DNA of 50,821 bases from E44-bin32 sp041573795 (GCA_041573795.1 JBFFQB010000010.1:1-50821); one strand, 5' to 3'. Shown: positions 21,557 through 31,131, counted from the first letter of the stretch. Notes: a model not told the origin generated them from the sequence alone. Numbers and translations are program-made.

Positions 21557-24103
21557 ATGCTCGAGACCGATCGACGCCACGTTGACCAGGATATGAGGGG
21601 AGCCCTAGATGAGACTCCACCTCTACCTGATAATTTACCGATTGTCGAGCTAACAGATAACGCTCGTACAGTTCTTACCAAACGATACCTCCGGCGGGGC
21701 GAAGATGGTAAACCGATCGAAACCGTTGAGGAAATGTTCTGGCGCGTGGCTTATCATGTTGCCGTGGTCGAAAACGAGTGGGAGCAAGATGTTGAATCGG
21801 TTGCAGTAGCTTTTTATAAGCTCTTATCTGGTAAGCGTTTTTTCCCTAATTCCCCAACCTTTACTGGAGCCGGAACGCCTCTGGGCCAGTTGGCAGCATG
21901 TTTTGTTTTGCCAATCAGCGATGATATGGGCCGTGATTCGGCCGGTATTTTCCAGACACTACGGGACGCAGCCCTCATTCAACAGACTGGTGGAGGCAAT
22001 GGTTTTTCTTTCTCACGACTAAGGCCCAGTGGGGATATCGTCTCGTCATCTGCCGGGCAGGCAACCGGTCCGATTGGCTTCCTGCGTGTATATGACCAGG
22101 CTTTTGGTGAGATCGCGCAAGGTGGGACGCGGCGCGGGGCGAATATGGCTGTGCTGCGCGTGGATCATCCCGATATCGAGCAATTCATCACCTGCAAAAC
22201 AGATGAAAATGCCATCACGAATTTTAATATCTCAGTGGGGATAACAGATGATTTCATGCGCGCCGTTGAAGAGGATGATTGGTGGGAATTGACCTTCGCT
22301 GATGTGAGTTCAGATTCCTATCGGAAATCTGCATCCTATCCACTTCAAGCGGGTGAGGAGACACCCCACAAGGTATACAAACGCATTCGGGCGCGCGAGC
22401 TATTTAACAAGATCGTCGAGCAAGCCCATCATAATGGCGAGCCAGGTTTACTCTTCATCGATGCGGCGAATCGCAGCAACCCACTACCCCATCTTTATCA
22501 GCTTGAGGCGACGAATCCCTGTGGTGAACAGTGGTTAGGACCCTATGAGAATTGCTGCCTGGGTTCGATAAATCTTGCCCAGCACCTGGCCAAGGGAAAC
22601 CAGGTTGATTGGGATGGTTTGCGTAAGAGTGTCGAACTGGCCACTCGCTTTCTCGATGATGTCGTAAGCGCGAACGCTTATGTCCCTGCGGTCCCACAGC
22701 TCAAAGAGGCTGCATTCCGAGCACGTCGTATCGGCTTGGGAATTATGGGCCTGGGTGATCTCATGTACCACGTTGGCGTTCGCTATGGTTCTGACGAGGC
22801 CCAGGAATTTGGTGCTCAAGTCATGGAATTTGTGCGCTATCATTGCATGCTCACAAGTGTTGAGCTAGCACGAAAACGTGGTTCCTTCCCTGCCATCGAG
22901 GGCAGTATTTACGATCCAGATGATCTCGCCTGGCAGCCTCCGCAGCCCATCTTCCCGCATACACGCGAATTTGGCCGACCGGTTGTAGATTGGAATCAAG
23001 TGACCGTTGGCATCCAGCAGTATGGCATCCGTAATGCTGCCCAAACGACGATTGCACCGACGGGAACCATCGCCACCGTAGCGGGTTGCGAAGCTTATGG
23101 TTGTGAACCTGCCTTCGCCTTGGCCTATTTCAGGCACGTCGATGATAGCGGTGACGACCTTCGCCTAACCTATACCAGTCCTTTGTTTGAGAAGGCGCTT
23201 GTTGATGCAGGCCTGGATGAACTCACCCGTGAAATGATTGTTGAAGCGGTGATGAAGCATGGCTCCTGCCAGCCGATCGAGGCGGTCCCTGAAGAGATCA
23301 GGGATATCTATGTCGTATCACAGGATATCCGAGCTGAGGAACACGTTCGCATGCAGGCGGCGTTGCAAGCATTTGTTGATAACAGCTTGAGCAAGACCTG
23401 TAATTTTCCTGCTACTGCCACGCTTGAGCATGTTGCCAAAGCTTACCAGCTCGCCTGGGATCTCGGCTGTAAAGGACTCACTGTTTATGTGACCGGTTCG
23501 CGTCAAAAGGTCGTTCTAGAAACGCAGGAAACTGCCGAACTGAGCGAATTGCAGACTGCAAGCCCAAAACAGATCCATCTCTGGCTCGAAGGCAAGAAAC
23601 CCAGGCCCCAGAGGTTAGATGGATGCACCTACCAAATTACGACCCCGTTAGGGAAAGCATTCGTCACTGTTAATGAGAATGGTGGTGGTGCCAGCCAACC
23701 GTTCGAGGTGTTTATCACCTCAGCGAAAGCTGGGTCAGAAACCGCAGCCGTCTCTGAGGCGATTGGGCGTTTAATCTCGTACCTGTTGCGCGTGGCATCA
23801 CCCGTGCCACCCAGAGACCGCTTGGGTGAGGTCGTGCGTCAGTTAACCGGAATTGGCGGTGGACGCCCTACTGGGTTTGGACCCAACCGTGTTCTCTCGT
23901 TGCCAGATGGATTGGCGCGGTCACTGGCTGCGTACCTGGAGGAAACACCGGAGGTCATTCCAGCAGCACTCACACAGGATGAGATCGTCGAAGATCAGAT
24001 GGCCATCAGGATTGGGGACCTCTGTCCAGAGTGTGGCGCCGCAACAGTTGTTAAAGAAGAGGGTTGTAGCAAATGCTACAGTTGCGGATTTAGCGAGTGT
24101 TGA
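21557..24103 (+). CDS. nrdJ: Adenosylcobalamin-dependent (class II) ribonucleoside-diphosphate reductase
   Basis: 848 residues from ATG 21557, with a strong GGAGGGAG (21546-21553); a TTG at 21536 is upstream of that SD. Class II reductases use coenzyme B12 to make the thiyl radical and so work with or without oxygen. Visible: PNSPTFTGAGTPLGQLAACF with the first redox Cys, the active-site loop NPCGEQWLGPYENC near residue 320, RIGLGIMGLGDLMY, APTGTIATVAGCEAYGCEP, and NFPATATLEHV. After the catalytic barrel comes a TSCPD-like domain (about residues 690-760). The C-terminal zinc-finger-like CPECGAATV and CSKCYSCGFSEC supply the redox cysteines. There is no nrdB-type small subunit, consistent with class II. 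Confidence 0.96.
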   Translation: MLETDRRHVDQDMRGALDETPPLPDNLPIVELTDNARTVLTKRYLRRGEDGKPIETVEEMFWRVAYHVAVVENEWEQDVESVAVAFYKLLSGKRFFPNSPTFTGAGTPLGQLAACFVLPISDDMGRDSAGIFQTLRDAALIQQTGGGNGFSFSRLRPSGDIVSSSAGQATGPIGFLRVYDQAFGEIAQGGTRRGANMAVLRVDHPDIEQFITCKTDENAITNFNISVGITDDFMRAVEEDDWWELTFADVSSDSYRKSASYPLQAGEETPHKVYKRIRARELFNKIVEQAHHNGEPGLLFIDAANRSNPLPHLYQLEATNPCGEQWLGPYENCCLGSINLAQHLAKGNQVDWDGLRKSVELATRFLDDVVSANAYVPAVPQLKEAAFRARRIGLGIMGLGDLMYHVGVRYGSDEAQEFGAQVMEFVRYHCMLTSVELARKRGSFPAIEGSIYDPDDLAWQPPQPIFPHTREFGRPVVDWNQVTVGIQQYGIRNAAQTTIAPTGTIATVAGCEAYGCEPAFALAYFRHVDDSGDDLRLTYTSPLFEKALVDAGLDELTREMIVEAVMKHGSCQPIEAVPEEIRDIYVVSQDIRAEEHVRMQAALQAFVDNSLSKTCNFPATATLEHVAKAYQLAWDLGCKGLTVYVTGSRQKVVLETQETAELSELQTASPKQIHLWLEGKKPRPQRLDGCTYQITTPLGKAFVTVNENGGGASQPFEVFITSAKAGSETAAVSEAIGRLISYLLRVASPVPPRDRLGEVVRQLTGIGGGRPTGFGPNRVLSLPDGLARSLAAYLEETPEVIPAALTQDEIVEDQMAIRIGDLCPECGAATVVKEEGCSKCYSCGFSEC

Positions 24104-24194
24104 GAGGCACAAAATTCTATTGGAAGAATGAGTTTGAAAATTGGATATTGATCACTTAAAGCTGTGCACCGGAAGTTTGTCGATTAGATGGAAG

Positions 24195-24227
24195 AAGTGA
24201 GCGTGGTTGTCCCCGCTCACTTTTTTT
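24195..24227 (+). terminator. Intrinsic terminator after nrdJ
   Basis: AGTGAGCG (24196-24203) pairs with CGCTCACT (24214-24221) around a 10-base loop, followed by a run of seven T (24221-24227). Confidence 0.9.
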
Positions 24228-24248
24228 ATCGGATCTTCTAGACTTGAG

Positions 24249-24277
24249 TTGGCAGTTCACAATCTCATAACTACAAT
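24249..24277 (+). promoter_or_regulatory. Promoter of yjbQ
   Basis: TTGGCA (24249-24254), 17-base spacer, TACAAT (24272-24277), 75 bases before the yjbQ ATG. Confidence 0.55.
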
Positions 24278-24352
24278 GCTGCTAGAGAGTGATTGCTGAC
24301 CACGATTTTCTGTTCTACTCGATCGAAGGGAGCGGGGAGGGGTTATATCAAG

Positions 24353-24772
24353 ATGAAAAGCTATCGCAAGGAGATCTGGTTCAATATTGCGGAGAGACGT
24401 GGTTTGGTCAACATCAGCCAGGATGTTCAATCTTGCGTTGAGGAGAGCGGTATTTCTGAGGGTTTGGTTCTCGTAAACGCGATGCATATTACGGCTTCAG
24501 TTTTCATCAACGACGATGAGCGGGGTTTGCACCAGGATTACGAAGCCTGGCTTGAGCGACTGGCGCCCCATGCACCCACATCGCAATATCTGCATAACCG
24601 GACTGGTGAAGATAATGCCGATGCCCATCTGAAGCGACAGATCATGGGGCGCAGTGTTACTGTGGCAATTACGGATGGTCGGCTAGATTTTGGGCCTTGG
24701 GAGCAAGTTTTCTACTTTGAATTTGACGGTCGCAGACGTAAGCGGGTCCTCGTTAAAATCATTGGCGAGTAA
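24353..24772 (+). CDS. yjbQ: YjbQ family protein (UPF0047)
   Basis: 139 residues from ATG 24353 with GGGGAGGGG (24334-24342) 10 bases upstream. The YjbQ/UPF0047 family is a small trimeric fold with a His-lined site; members have weak thiamine-phosphate synthase activity and the physiological role is unsettled. Signature features: the strand GLVLVNAMHITASVFIN with the conserved His, the acidic ERGLHQDYEAWLERLAP, then HNRTGEDNADAHLKRQIMG with the second and third His, and a C-terminal LDFGPWEQVFYFEFDG. The length is normal. Followed 31 bases later by a membrane protein gene. Confidence 0.93.
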   Translation: MKSYRKEIWFNIAERRGLVNISQDVQSCVEESGISEGLVLVNAMHITASVFINDDERGLHQDYEAWLERLAPHAPTSQYLHNRTGEDNADAHLKRQIMGRSVTVAITDGRLDFGPWEQVFYFEFDGRRRKRVLVKIIGE

Positions 24773-24803
24773 GGTTAGTTTGCTGTTCGATGGGGAGGAG
24801 GGC

Positions 24804-25241
24804 ATGGTAAGGATGATCCGCCGGCTCACGATATACTACGGATTCTTGCAGATCGCACATCTTCTCGTACTTGCGAATGGGTTGATATTTTACATCCGGT
24901 CAGGCACGATTGGATTTCCTGCACCCCCTCCTGCTGGGGGGTGGGGTGATCAGACAATATTTTTTCTTCTAGGGAATGGCCTCCTGGACGCATTTATCGC
25001 CATTGCTGCCCTCTTCTATATTGGTGGTTATCTTAAAGGAAAGGCATGGAGTGAAGGGCTAGGGCTTATTTGTGTAACTGCATCGCTCTGCTCGGGAATC
25101 TTTTTCATTATTGGAACGAGCCTAAGTGGTGCATGGGTTTCAAATCTGGTGAATTACGGTGGACTCCTGCTCGTTTTTACGCCCGTCGTAGCACTATTTT
25201 TCGGACTCTCACGGGTTGTTCTGATGCGGGATACAACCTAG
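24804..25241 (+). CDS. Small four-helix membrane protein, unknown
   Basis: 145 residues from ATG 24804 with GGGGAGGAGGG (24792-24802) immediately upstream. Four hydrophobic helices are visible (near residues 9-30, 48-74, 81-103 and 110-135), with a Pro/Gly-rich loop (FPAPPPAGGWGD) between helices one and two. I do not recognise a family. It probably shares a transcript with yjbQ. The sequence after it (25242-25382) has no gene that I can support. Confidence 0.75.
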   Translation: MVRMIRRLTIYYGFLQIAHLLVLANGLIFYIRSGTIGFPAPPPAGGWGDQTIFFLLGNGLLDAFIAIAALFYIGGYLKGKAWSEGLGLICVTASLCSGIFFIIGTSLSGAWVSNLVNYGGLLLVFTPVVALFFGLSRVVLMRDTT

Positions 25242-25382
25242 AAGATCCTAGGGCCTTCATTAAGAAGTTGCTGTGCGGAATGGGTCGTACAAGCAACCGG
25301 GACATTAATCTTCTGAGGGGGTTGTGGGGATTTCTGCATTAGTTATCAACACGCGATATCAGCTTAGTAAGCGGATACATGC

Positions 25383-25699
25383 ATGAAGTGCGGGAGTGAG
25401 TCAGGTAGGTGTAGATTCTTTGGCATCAAGTCATTCAAACCAGAGGTTCATCCTATCGGAATCTCACTGGCTGTATTGACAGGAATCGCCGGTGGTTGGG
25501 TATGTGGGTAAATTATTTATCGCCGTTGCGCGTGGGAGTTTCACCCTTTGATGGTTTGTTTTACAGCCTGATATCCCTTGCTGAGCATCCTCCTCGTCGT
25601 TGCATGGCTTCATGCGAGTTTACTCTTTGACAAGGTATTGGGGTCGCACTGGACTTCATCAGCATGCTGCTGATAGCTGGCTTGCGTGTTCTTGTTTAA
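25383..25699 (+). pseudogene. Decayed membrane-protein gene, possibly TRIC/YadS family
   Basis: Protein-like segments appear in different frames with stops between them. From 25383 a frame reads into HPIGISLAVLTGIAGGW before stopping at 25509. The same frame continues as YPLLSILLVVAWLHASLLF. A third frame ends LLIAGLRVLV just before a stop at 25697-25699. The glycine-rich TGIAGG, a later helix and a final LRxL helix recall the second half of TRIC/YadS (UPF0126) cation-channel proteins, but the expected Arg-Asp after the glycines is lost. No intact ORF above 45 codons spans it. The identity is a weak inference; the decayed coding character is somewhat better supported. Confidence 0.3.
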
Positions 25700-25735
25700 T
25701 CAATCCATTGCATACTCTGTTGTTGGAGGCGGCAA

Positions 25736-26686
25736 ATGTGTCACGACCCTTCTCTTGAATTCCAGACCTACAGCATCGTAGCCCGTGATGGGAAAACCGG
25801 CGAACTGGGTGTAGCGGTGCAAACACATCAGATGTGTGTAGGGGTTGCCGTTCCCTGGTTGGCCCCGGGAGTGGGCGCGATCGCTACACAAGCCTCCACA
25901 AACATCCGATTTGGTCCAAGGGGTGTGGATTTGCTGGGGCAAGGATTGGCTGCGGAGAAGGTTCTGCACGCGCTTATCGCAACGGATGCAGGAGCAAAAA
26001 GCCGGCAGCTTGCCATCGTCGATCAGGAGGGGGGCGCGGCAGCCTGGACCGGAGAGCAGTGTATTCCCTTTGCTGGACATATGATCGGAGCAGGATTTTC
26101 AGTTCAGGCGAACATGATGCTAAGAACAGGTGTTGTGGAGGCGATGGCGGAAGCGTATGTACATGCGCAAGGGGAGTTTTCGCAGCGTCTGCTCTCCACT
26201 CTCAAGATAGCCCAAGAGATCGGAGGGGATATTCGCGGGATGCAGTCGGCGGCGCTGAAGATCGTCGCCTCAGAGGCTTTCGATCAAGATGGATTGGCTC
26301 AGGTTTTGCCTCGCTATGATCTCCGGGTCGATGAACATACGGACCCGCTGGCGGAGTTAGAAAGGCTTGCTCGTCTGCGTAGTGCGAGCTTACATAGCCA
26401 ACGAGGTATGGCTGCGCTACAAGCTGGTAAACAGAAAATGGCTTTATCACTCTGGGAAGAGGCGAGGGCCATGGCACCTGAGTTGGAGGAATTGGCTTTC
26501 TGGCAAGCGATCAACCTGGCAGATAAGCATTCAGAATACCCAGGAGCTGCAAAGATTCTGAAACCAGTTCTGGATCATCAGGTCAACCGGAGAGATTGGA
26601 TTGATCTAATCAAGCGTCTCCAACAATGCGGTTTTCTCGAGAATGAAGGTACGGCGGAATACTTGCTCCAAGCCATAAATGCATAA
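25736..26686 (+). CDS. DUF1028 family protein (Ntn-hydrolase-like) with TPR-like C-terminus
   Basis: 316 residues from ATG 25736 with GGAGGC (25725-25730). The first 215 residues match the DUF1028/COG3342 layout: FQTYSIVARDGKTGELGVAVQT, a conserved GVGAIATQA, QLAIVDQEGGAAAWTG with the family's paired Gly, HMIGAGFSVQANMM and the later PRYDLRVDEHTDPLAELERL. These proteins have an Ntn-hydrolase-like fold without proven activity. The last 90 residues look like one or two TPR-type helical repeats (GMAALQAGKQKMALSLWEEA). No signal peptide. The gene stands alone, with the remnant upstream. Confidence 0.88.
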   Translation: MCHDPSLEFQTYSIVARDGKTGELGVAVQTHQMCVGVAVPWLAPGVGAIATQASTNIRFGPRGVDLLGQGLAAEKVLHALIATDAGAKSRQLAIVDQEGGAAAWTGEQCIPFAGHMIGAGFSVQANMMLRTGVVEAMAEAYVHAQGEFSQRLLSTLKIAQEIGGDIRGMQSAALKIVASEAFDQDGLAQVLPRYDLRVDEHTDPLAELERLARLRSASLHSQRGMAALQAGKQKMALSLWEEARAMAPELEELAFWQAINLADKHSEYPGAAKILKPVLDHQVNRRDWIDLIKRLQQCGFLENEGTAEYLLQAINA

Positions 26687-26753
26687 ATTGCATGCAATCA
26701 GGCTCCGGCTTATGTTGCTCAAGCTGATTGGCCGCGACTCCCATCATCCTTGA

Positions 26754-26782
26754 TTGCGCAAGTATTTTTGATGGCCTAGAAT
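26754..26782 (+). promoter_or_regulatory. Promoter of the deoxynucleoside kinase gene
   Basis: TTGCGC (26754-26759), 17-base spacer, TAGAAT (26777-26782), 55 bases before the ATG. Confidence 0.55.
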
Positions 26783-26837
26783 GATTCGCTTATGAGTACA
26801 GTTTGAGCGTGGGCAGTGGGCAGAAAAGAGGGACATT

Positions 26838-27479
26838 ATGGCAAAACATTTCGTTTTAGTCGCCGGGAACATTGGTGCGGGCAAAACTTCCTTGACCGAA
26901 CGGCTAGGGGATAAGCTCGGCTGGGAAACTGCCTACGAATCCGTCGTCGATAATCCCTACCTTTCCGATTTCTACACCGACATGGGCGCCTGGGCATTCC
27001 ATCTACAGGTTTTTTTCTTGGGACACCGTGCTGAACAGCACATTGCGCTGGCAAATGCCAAAGGCTCCGCTATCATCGATCGCTCCATTTATGAGGATGC
27101 GGAGATCTTCGCTCGGGCTGCCCTCAACCTCGGCACAATTACCCAGCGAGATTTTGAGACCTATCGGCGGCTCTTCGACCTCGTGGTAGGACGGCTACCC
27201 TCTCCTGATTTACTAATCTTGCTCAAGGCTCCGGCCGAGGTACTGATGGAAAGGATCAGAGCAAGAGCGCGAGAGATGGAGAAGGGGATTACCGCAGAGT
27301 ATCTGAACTTATTAGAGAACTTTTATGATGACTGGATGGCAGCCTTCGATGTCTGCCCAGTCCTGACCATACGCACCGATGATCTGGATTTCGTCCATAT
27401 GCCTGGTCACCTTGATATTGTGGTCCACCGTATTCATGACAAGCTTGCCGGAAAAGAAGTCATTCATTTTCCCGATTGA
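26838..27479 (+). CDS. Deoxynucleoside kinase (dNK/DAK family)
   Basis: 213 residues. Salvage kinase that phosphorylates deoxynucleosides with ATP or another NTP. P-loop GNIGAGKTSL (residues 10-19), the substrate-binding Glu in ESVVDNPYL, FHLQVFFLGHR with the conserved Gln, the DRSIYEDAEIF motif (D-R-S with the family's Arg), and the lid region RIRARAREMEKG. This is the bacterial dAK/dGK-like subgroup; the preferred base cannot be told. RBS GAGGG (26829-26833). It complements NrdJ, 2.7 kb upstream, in dNTP supply but is separately promoted. Confidence 0.93.
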   Translation: MAKHFVLVAGNIGAGKTSLTERLGDKLGWETAYESVVDNPYLSDFYTDMGAWAFHLQVFFLGHRAEQHIALANAKGSAIIDRSIYEDAEIFARAALNLGTITQRDFETYRRLFDLVVGRLPSPDLLILLKAPAEVLMERIRARAREMEKGITAEYLNLLENFYDDWMAAFDVCPVLTIRTDDLDFVHMPGHLDIVVHRIHDKLAGKEVIHFPD

Positions 27480-27540
27480 TGCTGTAGCAAGCCTTGAAAA
27501 GAATGATAATGATTGAGCAAGGAAGTGAGACGAACAGCGG

Positions 27541-28407
27541 TTAGGTGCGGTTAGTGATTGTGGAAATCTTTTCCCAGGCGTGCTTCACCAAGAGGGCGTC
27601 CTTGTCCATATCTTGAGGGCTCTCACAAAGGATGCGTCCGCCACACCCCTGCTGCTCTAGTGCTTCTAGCAAAGCGGTCAAATCAAAATCAGAGTCGCCT
27701 AGCATGAGGTGATTGCGCTCCCCTTTCTCGCCATATTCGATCCCCGATAGGTGACAATGAAGCCGTTTCATAGCGGGCGTACCGAGTGCTTTCTTGTACT
27801 GCGCCAGCATTGTTGACCACTCTTCAAATGAATTGACGCTACCATCTCCCGGACGGGCATGCAGGTGAGCAAAATCAAGACATGGTTCCACCCCCTCGAT
27901 CTCTTGTGACATTACGAGTGTGTCCTCCAGCGACCCAAGCATCGCGCCTTTGCCCATTGTTTCCGGGCGGAGAACTACAGGGTTGTCGGCCTGGCGGAGT
28001 TCGGTGACACAGTCACGAAGTCGTGGCAGGGCGACTTCCAAAACCTGCTCGGCAGGAAGGCCGAAGTAAGATCCAGGGTGGAAAATGATATCGGTCGCTC
28101 CGGCTAAATTCCCATAATGGGCGGCGTCCATTAATCGTTTCCTGCTCTTTGGCCATTCCTCTTTATCTGCATTGAGATTGATGTAATAGGGCGCATGCAC
28201 ACTCAAACCCATCTCCAATTCCAGGGCGTTTTCCTTAATTTCCGCACAAGTTTTTTCGGAAACTCTTACGGAACGAACCCAGCCGATTTCAAAGGCTTTA
28301 AGATCTTGCTGGGAGAGATGGATGAGCGTACCGATCGTGCCACCGGGCTTCTTCGGGGTGGAACGAGGCGTACCTACAGTGCCAAACGTAAATGTTGCCT
28401 TTGTCAA
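27541..28407 (-). CDS. Endonuclease IV-like TIM-barrel protein
   Basis: 288 residues from a TTG at 28407; the sequence directly upstream (GAGGAGAAGG) is the SD, so an in-frame GTG at 28422, inside that SD, is unlikely. The AP-endonuclease 2 (Nfo) fold is shown by the metal ligands in order: SVHAPYYINL, DIIFHPGSYFG, RPETMGKGAMLGSL, CLDFAHLHAR, HCHLSGIEYGEKGERNH and ILCESPQDM near the end. The His/Glu/Asp set needed for three zinc ions appears present. Endonuclease IV cuts at abasic sites; related barrels are sugar isomerases, so DNA repair is likely but not certain. Opposite strand to the kinase gene. Confidence 0.85.
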   Translation of the reverse strand: MTKATFTFGTVGTPRSTPKKPGGTIGTLIHLSQQDLKAFEIGWVRSVRVSEKTCAEIKENALELEMGLSVHAPYYINLNADKEEWPKSRKRLMDAAHYGNLAGATDIIFHPGSYFGLPAEQVLEVALPRLRDCVTELRQADNPVVLRPETMGKGAMLGSLEDTLVMSQEIEGVEPCLDFAHLHARPGDGSVNSFEEWSTMLAQYKKALGTPAMKRLHCHLSGIEYGEKGERNHLMLGDSDFDLTALLEALEQQGCGGRILCESPQDMDKDALLVKHAWEKISTITNRT

Positions 28408-28501
28408 TTTCCTTCTCCTCACAAGGCCTGGCGTGAAATACCTGAAAGCCAGAATCCAAAATCAGTGCAAGCGCTACTGGCAGCCCTTAAATAGAATCGA
28501 T

Positions 28502-31060
28502 TTAACCTTGTTGTTCTTGTTTTAGAGAACCTGTTTTTGGTGTTGGTTCGCGGGGCAAGCAGAAGCTGAAAGTTGAACCCTCATTGATCTTGCTTTTTAC
28601 CCATATGCGCCCACCGTGTTGCTCGATGACAGTTTTTGCCAGTGCGAGGCCCAAGCCGGTGCCTTCGATCGGGTTGTTTGGATCTTGGACGGTGATCCTT
28701 CCACGGAAGAGGTGTTCAAAGATGCGTGACATCTCATCCTCTGGGATACCAGGACCATTGTCTGTAACATTCACGATCACTTCTTCATCATCCCACCGCA
28801 GGCCAACTTTTATGGTCGCTCCTTCCGGCGAGAACTTGATCGCGTTGCTCAGAAGGTTCGCCATTACTGAGTTCAATCTATTGGGATCGCCAGTGATGAG
28901 GACAGAGGTTTCTGGTGCATCATACTTTATCACTTGCTTGCGTGCATCAGATAGCGGCCGTAAATCCTCGATCGCACGGCGAATGAGATCACTAATCTGA
29001 AAGGGTTCGTAAGGGAAGTTGGAGGTCGATTCGACCCGAATCGTTTCGAGCAAACCTGTGATCAGGTTTGTCATACTATCTGTCGCTCGCTGCATCATAT
29101 TCAATGCTTTACGCTGTTGCTCATTAAGTTCCGCATCATTGAGTAAATCCGCCCCAAGGCGAATGGCGTTGAGCGGATTTTTGAGATCATGAGCAGCGGT
29201 GCCCAAAAGTTGAGAACGCATGCGATCAATCTGCTTGAGGGCGGTGATGTCCTGCATGACAGCGACTCTACCGACTTCGGTAATCTCACTAATGGTGGCA
29301 TAGAGCACACGCTCTGTTGGCGTGGTGATCTCCAGGCTGGTGGGTAAACTGGCATCCATATCCATGAGCATCTCACCGAGCGGGTGACCAACAAAGATAT
29401 CGGAAGCAAGACGGTCTAGCGTGAGTTCCGGGTTTATGCGAAAAGCCTGCCCGGCAGCTTTGTTGACTAATATGATCCGACCTGCGGTATCCGTCAGCAC
29501 GACCGCATCCGCTGTTTCGAGCAGCGTTGTCTCGAGACGAGTACGAGCATCTTCTACACCTTGGAACAGGTTTGCATTTTCAATAGCCACCGCTGTCCAG
29601 GATGCTACCGAAAGAAGCAGATTTTGGTCAGATTCGGTAAACATCCCCCGTGGATGGTTGATGGCTTCAATAACTCCAAGCACCTCGCCCCGCTGTTCAA
29701 GAGGAACACAAAGTACGGAAGTTGTTAGCAATCCGGTCTGACCATCGATGGCGCTGTGGTAGAGGGGGTTGGTGCGCACATCGTTGACAATCAGCGGTGT
29801 CTTGTTGCGGGTTACCCAGCCAGCAATACCCTCTTCCAGTCGGATGGCAACATCGCGGATCCTAAGCCGCGCACCACCACTGGCCTTCAAGATGAGCTGT
29901 TCGCCGGTTTCGTCCATCAAGAAAAGGACGACTGCCTCAGCCTTAAGCAAATATTGGGTATGTTCCATTGCTTTCTGCAGGGCAGCTTCGAGTTCGAGCG
30001 TGGAAGTCATCTCCCGGCCAATTTCACCGAGGGTTTGAAGTTGAGTTGCCCGGGATTCAGCTGTCTCAAAGTGGATGGCATCTTGCAGCCCGACAGCACC
30101 GATATTAATGATTGCTTGTGCGAGCTCTGTCTCCTGGGTGTTAATGTTGTGTCCGCTTTTCAAGAAGAGCAGTCGAACCAGTCCAATCGCCTCTTTACCA
30201 GCTGCAAGTGGAAATATCACAGAAACCGATAGGTTTTCTGCCTCCAGCATGGCGATATCTTTGGCCGAACCTTCCGGGGGCGTCAGGCTGATGGTTTGCG
30301 GCTTCAGCGCTTCCAGGACTTTCTTGTGGATCGGATAATCTGGCATTTTATCGCTTGAAATGGGTACCACCTTTTGCTGCATGGTTTTACCCAATTGCTG
30401 GCGGAACCGCTGTGTTTCCCCATTACCTTCATCAAATATGTAGATTTCACATTCGTCGGCTGAGATGGCTTTCAACAAATGAGCCGCCGTCTGTTTGACG
30501 GCTTCGTTCCGATCGCGAGTGCCCGTGATAGAGTGGGTTGCCTGGTAGAGCAATGATAGTTTATGAAAGAGGTAGCTCTGACTAGCAGTCTGGCGAGCAT
30601 GGGTGAAAACTTCGGCAGCACGGGCAGCTAGAATTTCAAGTGTGGCTAATTCATTCTCATTAAAACTATCGCCCTTCTCGCGGCCGGCGAACAGGAGCCC
30701 AATCGTCTGTCCGCCCACCCGGCAAGGAGCACAGGCTACCAATCCAGGCGCAAGCGGAAGACCTAACGAACCGGTCTCACCATTGGTTGAGGTGGCTTGA
30801 TTCTTTGATAAGGCCTCTTGCAGAATTTTATGCTCTGATTTCGAGGGGATTCGACCTAGCTCGCTCATCGCAATCCCATGAGCAAAGCGCGGGACAAACC
30901 CGTTTCCAGACTCGTCCAATTCGTATAATGCTGTCCGCTCAACCGCCAATAGCTCACCAGTGGTTTGTAATAAACTCACCAGCGCCTGGGTAGGATTCTG
31001 TATATCAAAAGCGATCGTAGCAGCCTGGAATAAGTTTCCCCGGAGGTTCTCTTTAACCAT
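28502..31060 (-). CDS. GAF/PAS-domain sensor histidine kinase
   Basis: 852 residues from ATG 31060 (AAGGAACAGGA upstream); a longer frame opens at 31099. No membrane helices, so a cytoplasmic sensor. Three GAF-like modules follow (about residues 15-155, 175-325 and 345-490), the third being the clearest (ERVFLM-type core, GIAGWVTRNKTPLIVNDVR). A PAS domain (about 505-610, ETADAVVLTDTAGRIILVN) and the HisKA box AAHDLKNPLNAIRLG with phospho-acceptor His about 624 come next. The HATPase domain has NLLSNAIKFSPEG, VTDNGPGIPEDE and GTGLGLALAKTVIEQHGG. No response regulator lies beside it, so it is an orphan kinase. GAF ligands are unknown. Confidence 0.93.
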   Translation of the reverse strand: MVKENLRGNLFQAATIAFDIQNPTQALVSLLQTTGELLAVERTALYELDESGNGFVPRFAHGIAMSELGRIPSKSEHKILQEALSKNQATSTNGETGSLGLPLAPGLVACAPCRVGGQTIGLLFAGREKGDSFNENELATLEILAARAAEVFTHARQTASQSYLFHKLSLLYQATHSITGTRDRNEAVKQTAAHLLKAISADECEIYIFDEGNGETQRFRQQLGKTMQQKVVPISSDKMPDYPIHKKVLEALKPQTISLTPPEGSAKDIAMLEAENLSVSVIFPLAAGKEAIGLVRLLFLKSGHNINTQETELAQAIINIGAVGLQDAIHFETAESRATQLQTLGEIGREMTSTLELEAALQKAMEHTQYLLKAEAVVLFLMDETGEQLILKASGGARLRIRDVAIRLEEGIAGWVTRNKTPLIVNDVRTNPLYHSAIDGQTGLLTTSVLCVPLEQRGEVLGVIEAINHPRGMFTESDQNLLLSVASWTAVAIENANLFQGVEDARTRLETTLLETADAVVLTDTAGRIILVNKAAGQAFRINPELTLDRLASDIFVGHPLGEMLMDMDASLPTSLEITTPTERVLYATISEITEVGRVAVMQDITALKQIDRMRSQLLGTAAHDLKNPLNAIRLGADLLNDAELNEQQRKALNMMQRATDSMTNLITGLLETIRVESTSNFPYEPFQISDLIRRAIEDLRPLSDARKQVIKYDAPETSVLITGDPNRLNSVMANLLSNAIKFSPEGATIKVGLRWDDEEVIVNVTDNGPGIPEDEMSRIFEHLFRGRITVQDPNNPIEGTGLGLALAKTVIEQHGGRIWVKSKINEGSTFSFCLPREPTPKTGSLKQEQQG

Positions 31061-31102
31061 ACGTATTGAGTCCTGTTCCTTAAGAAGTACCAGCAACACT
31101 GC

Positions 31103-31131
31103 ATTATTGCATAATCAATAGGGCCCTGCAA
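31103..31131 (-). promoter_or_regulatory. Promoter of the histidine kinase gene
   Basis: On the minus strand TTGCAG (31131-31126), 17-base spacer, AATAAT (31108-31103), about 40 bases upstream of the start codon. Confidence 0.45.
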
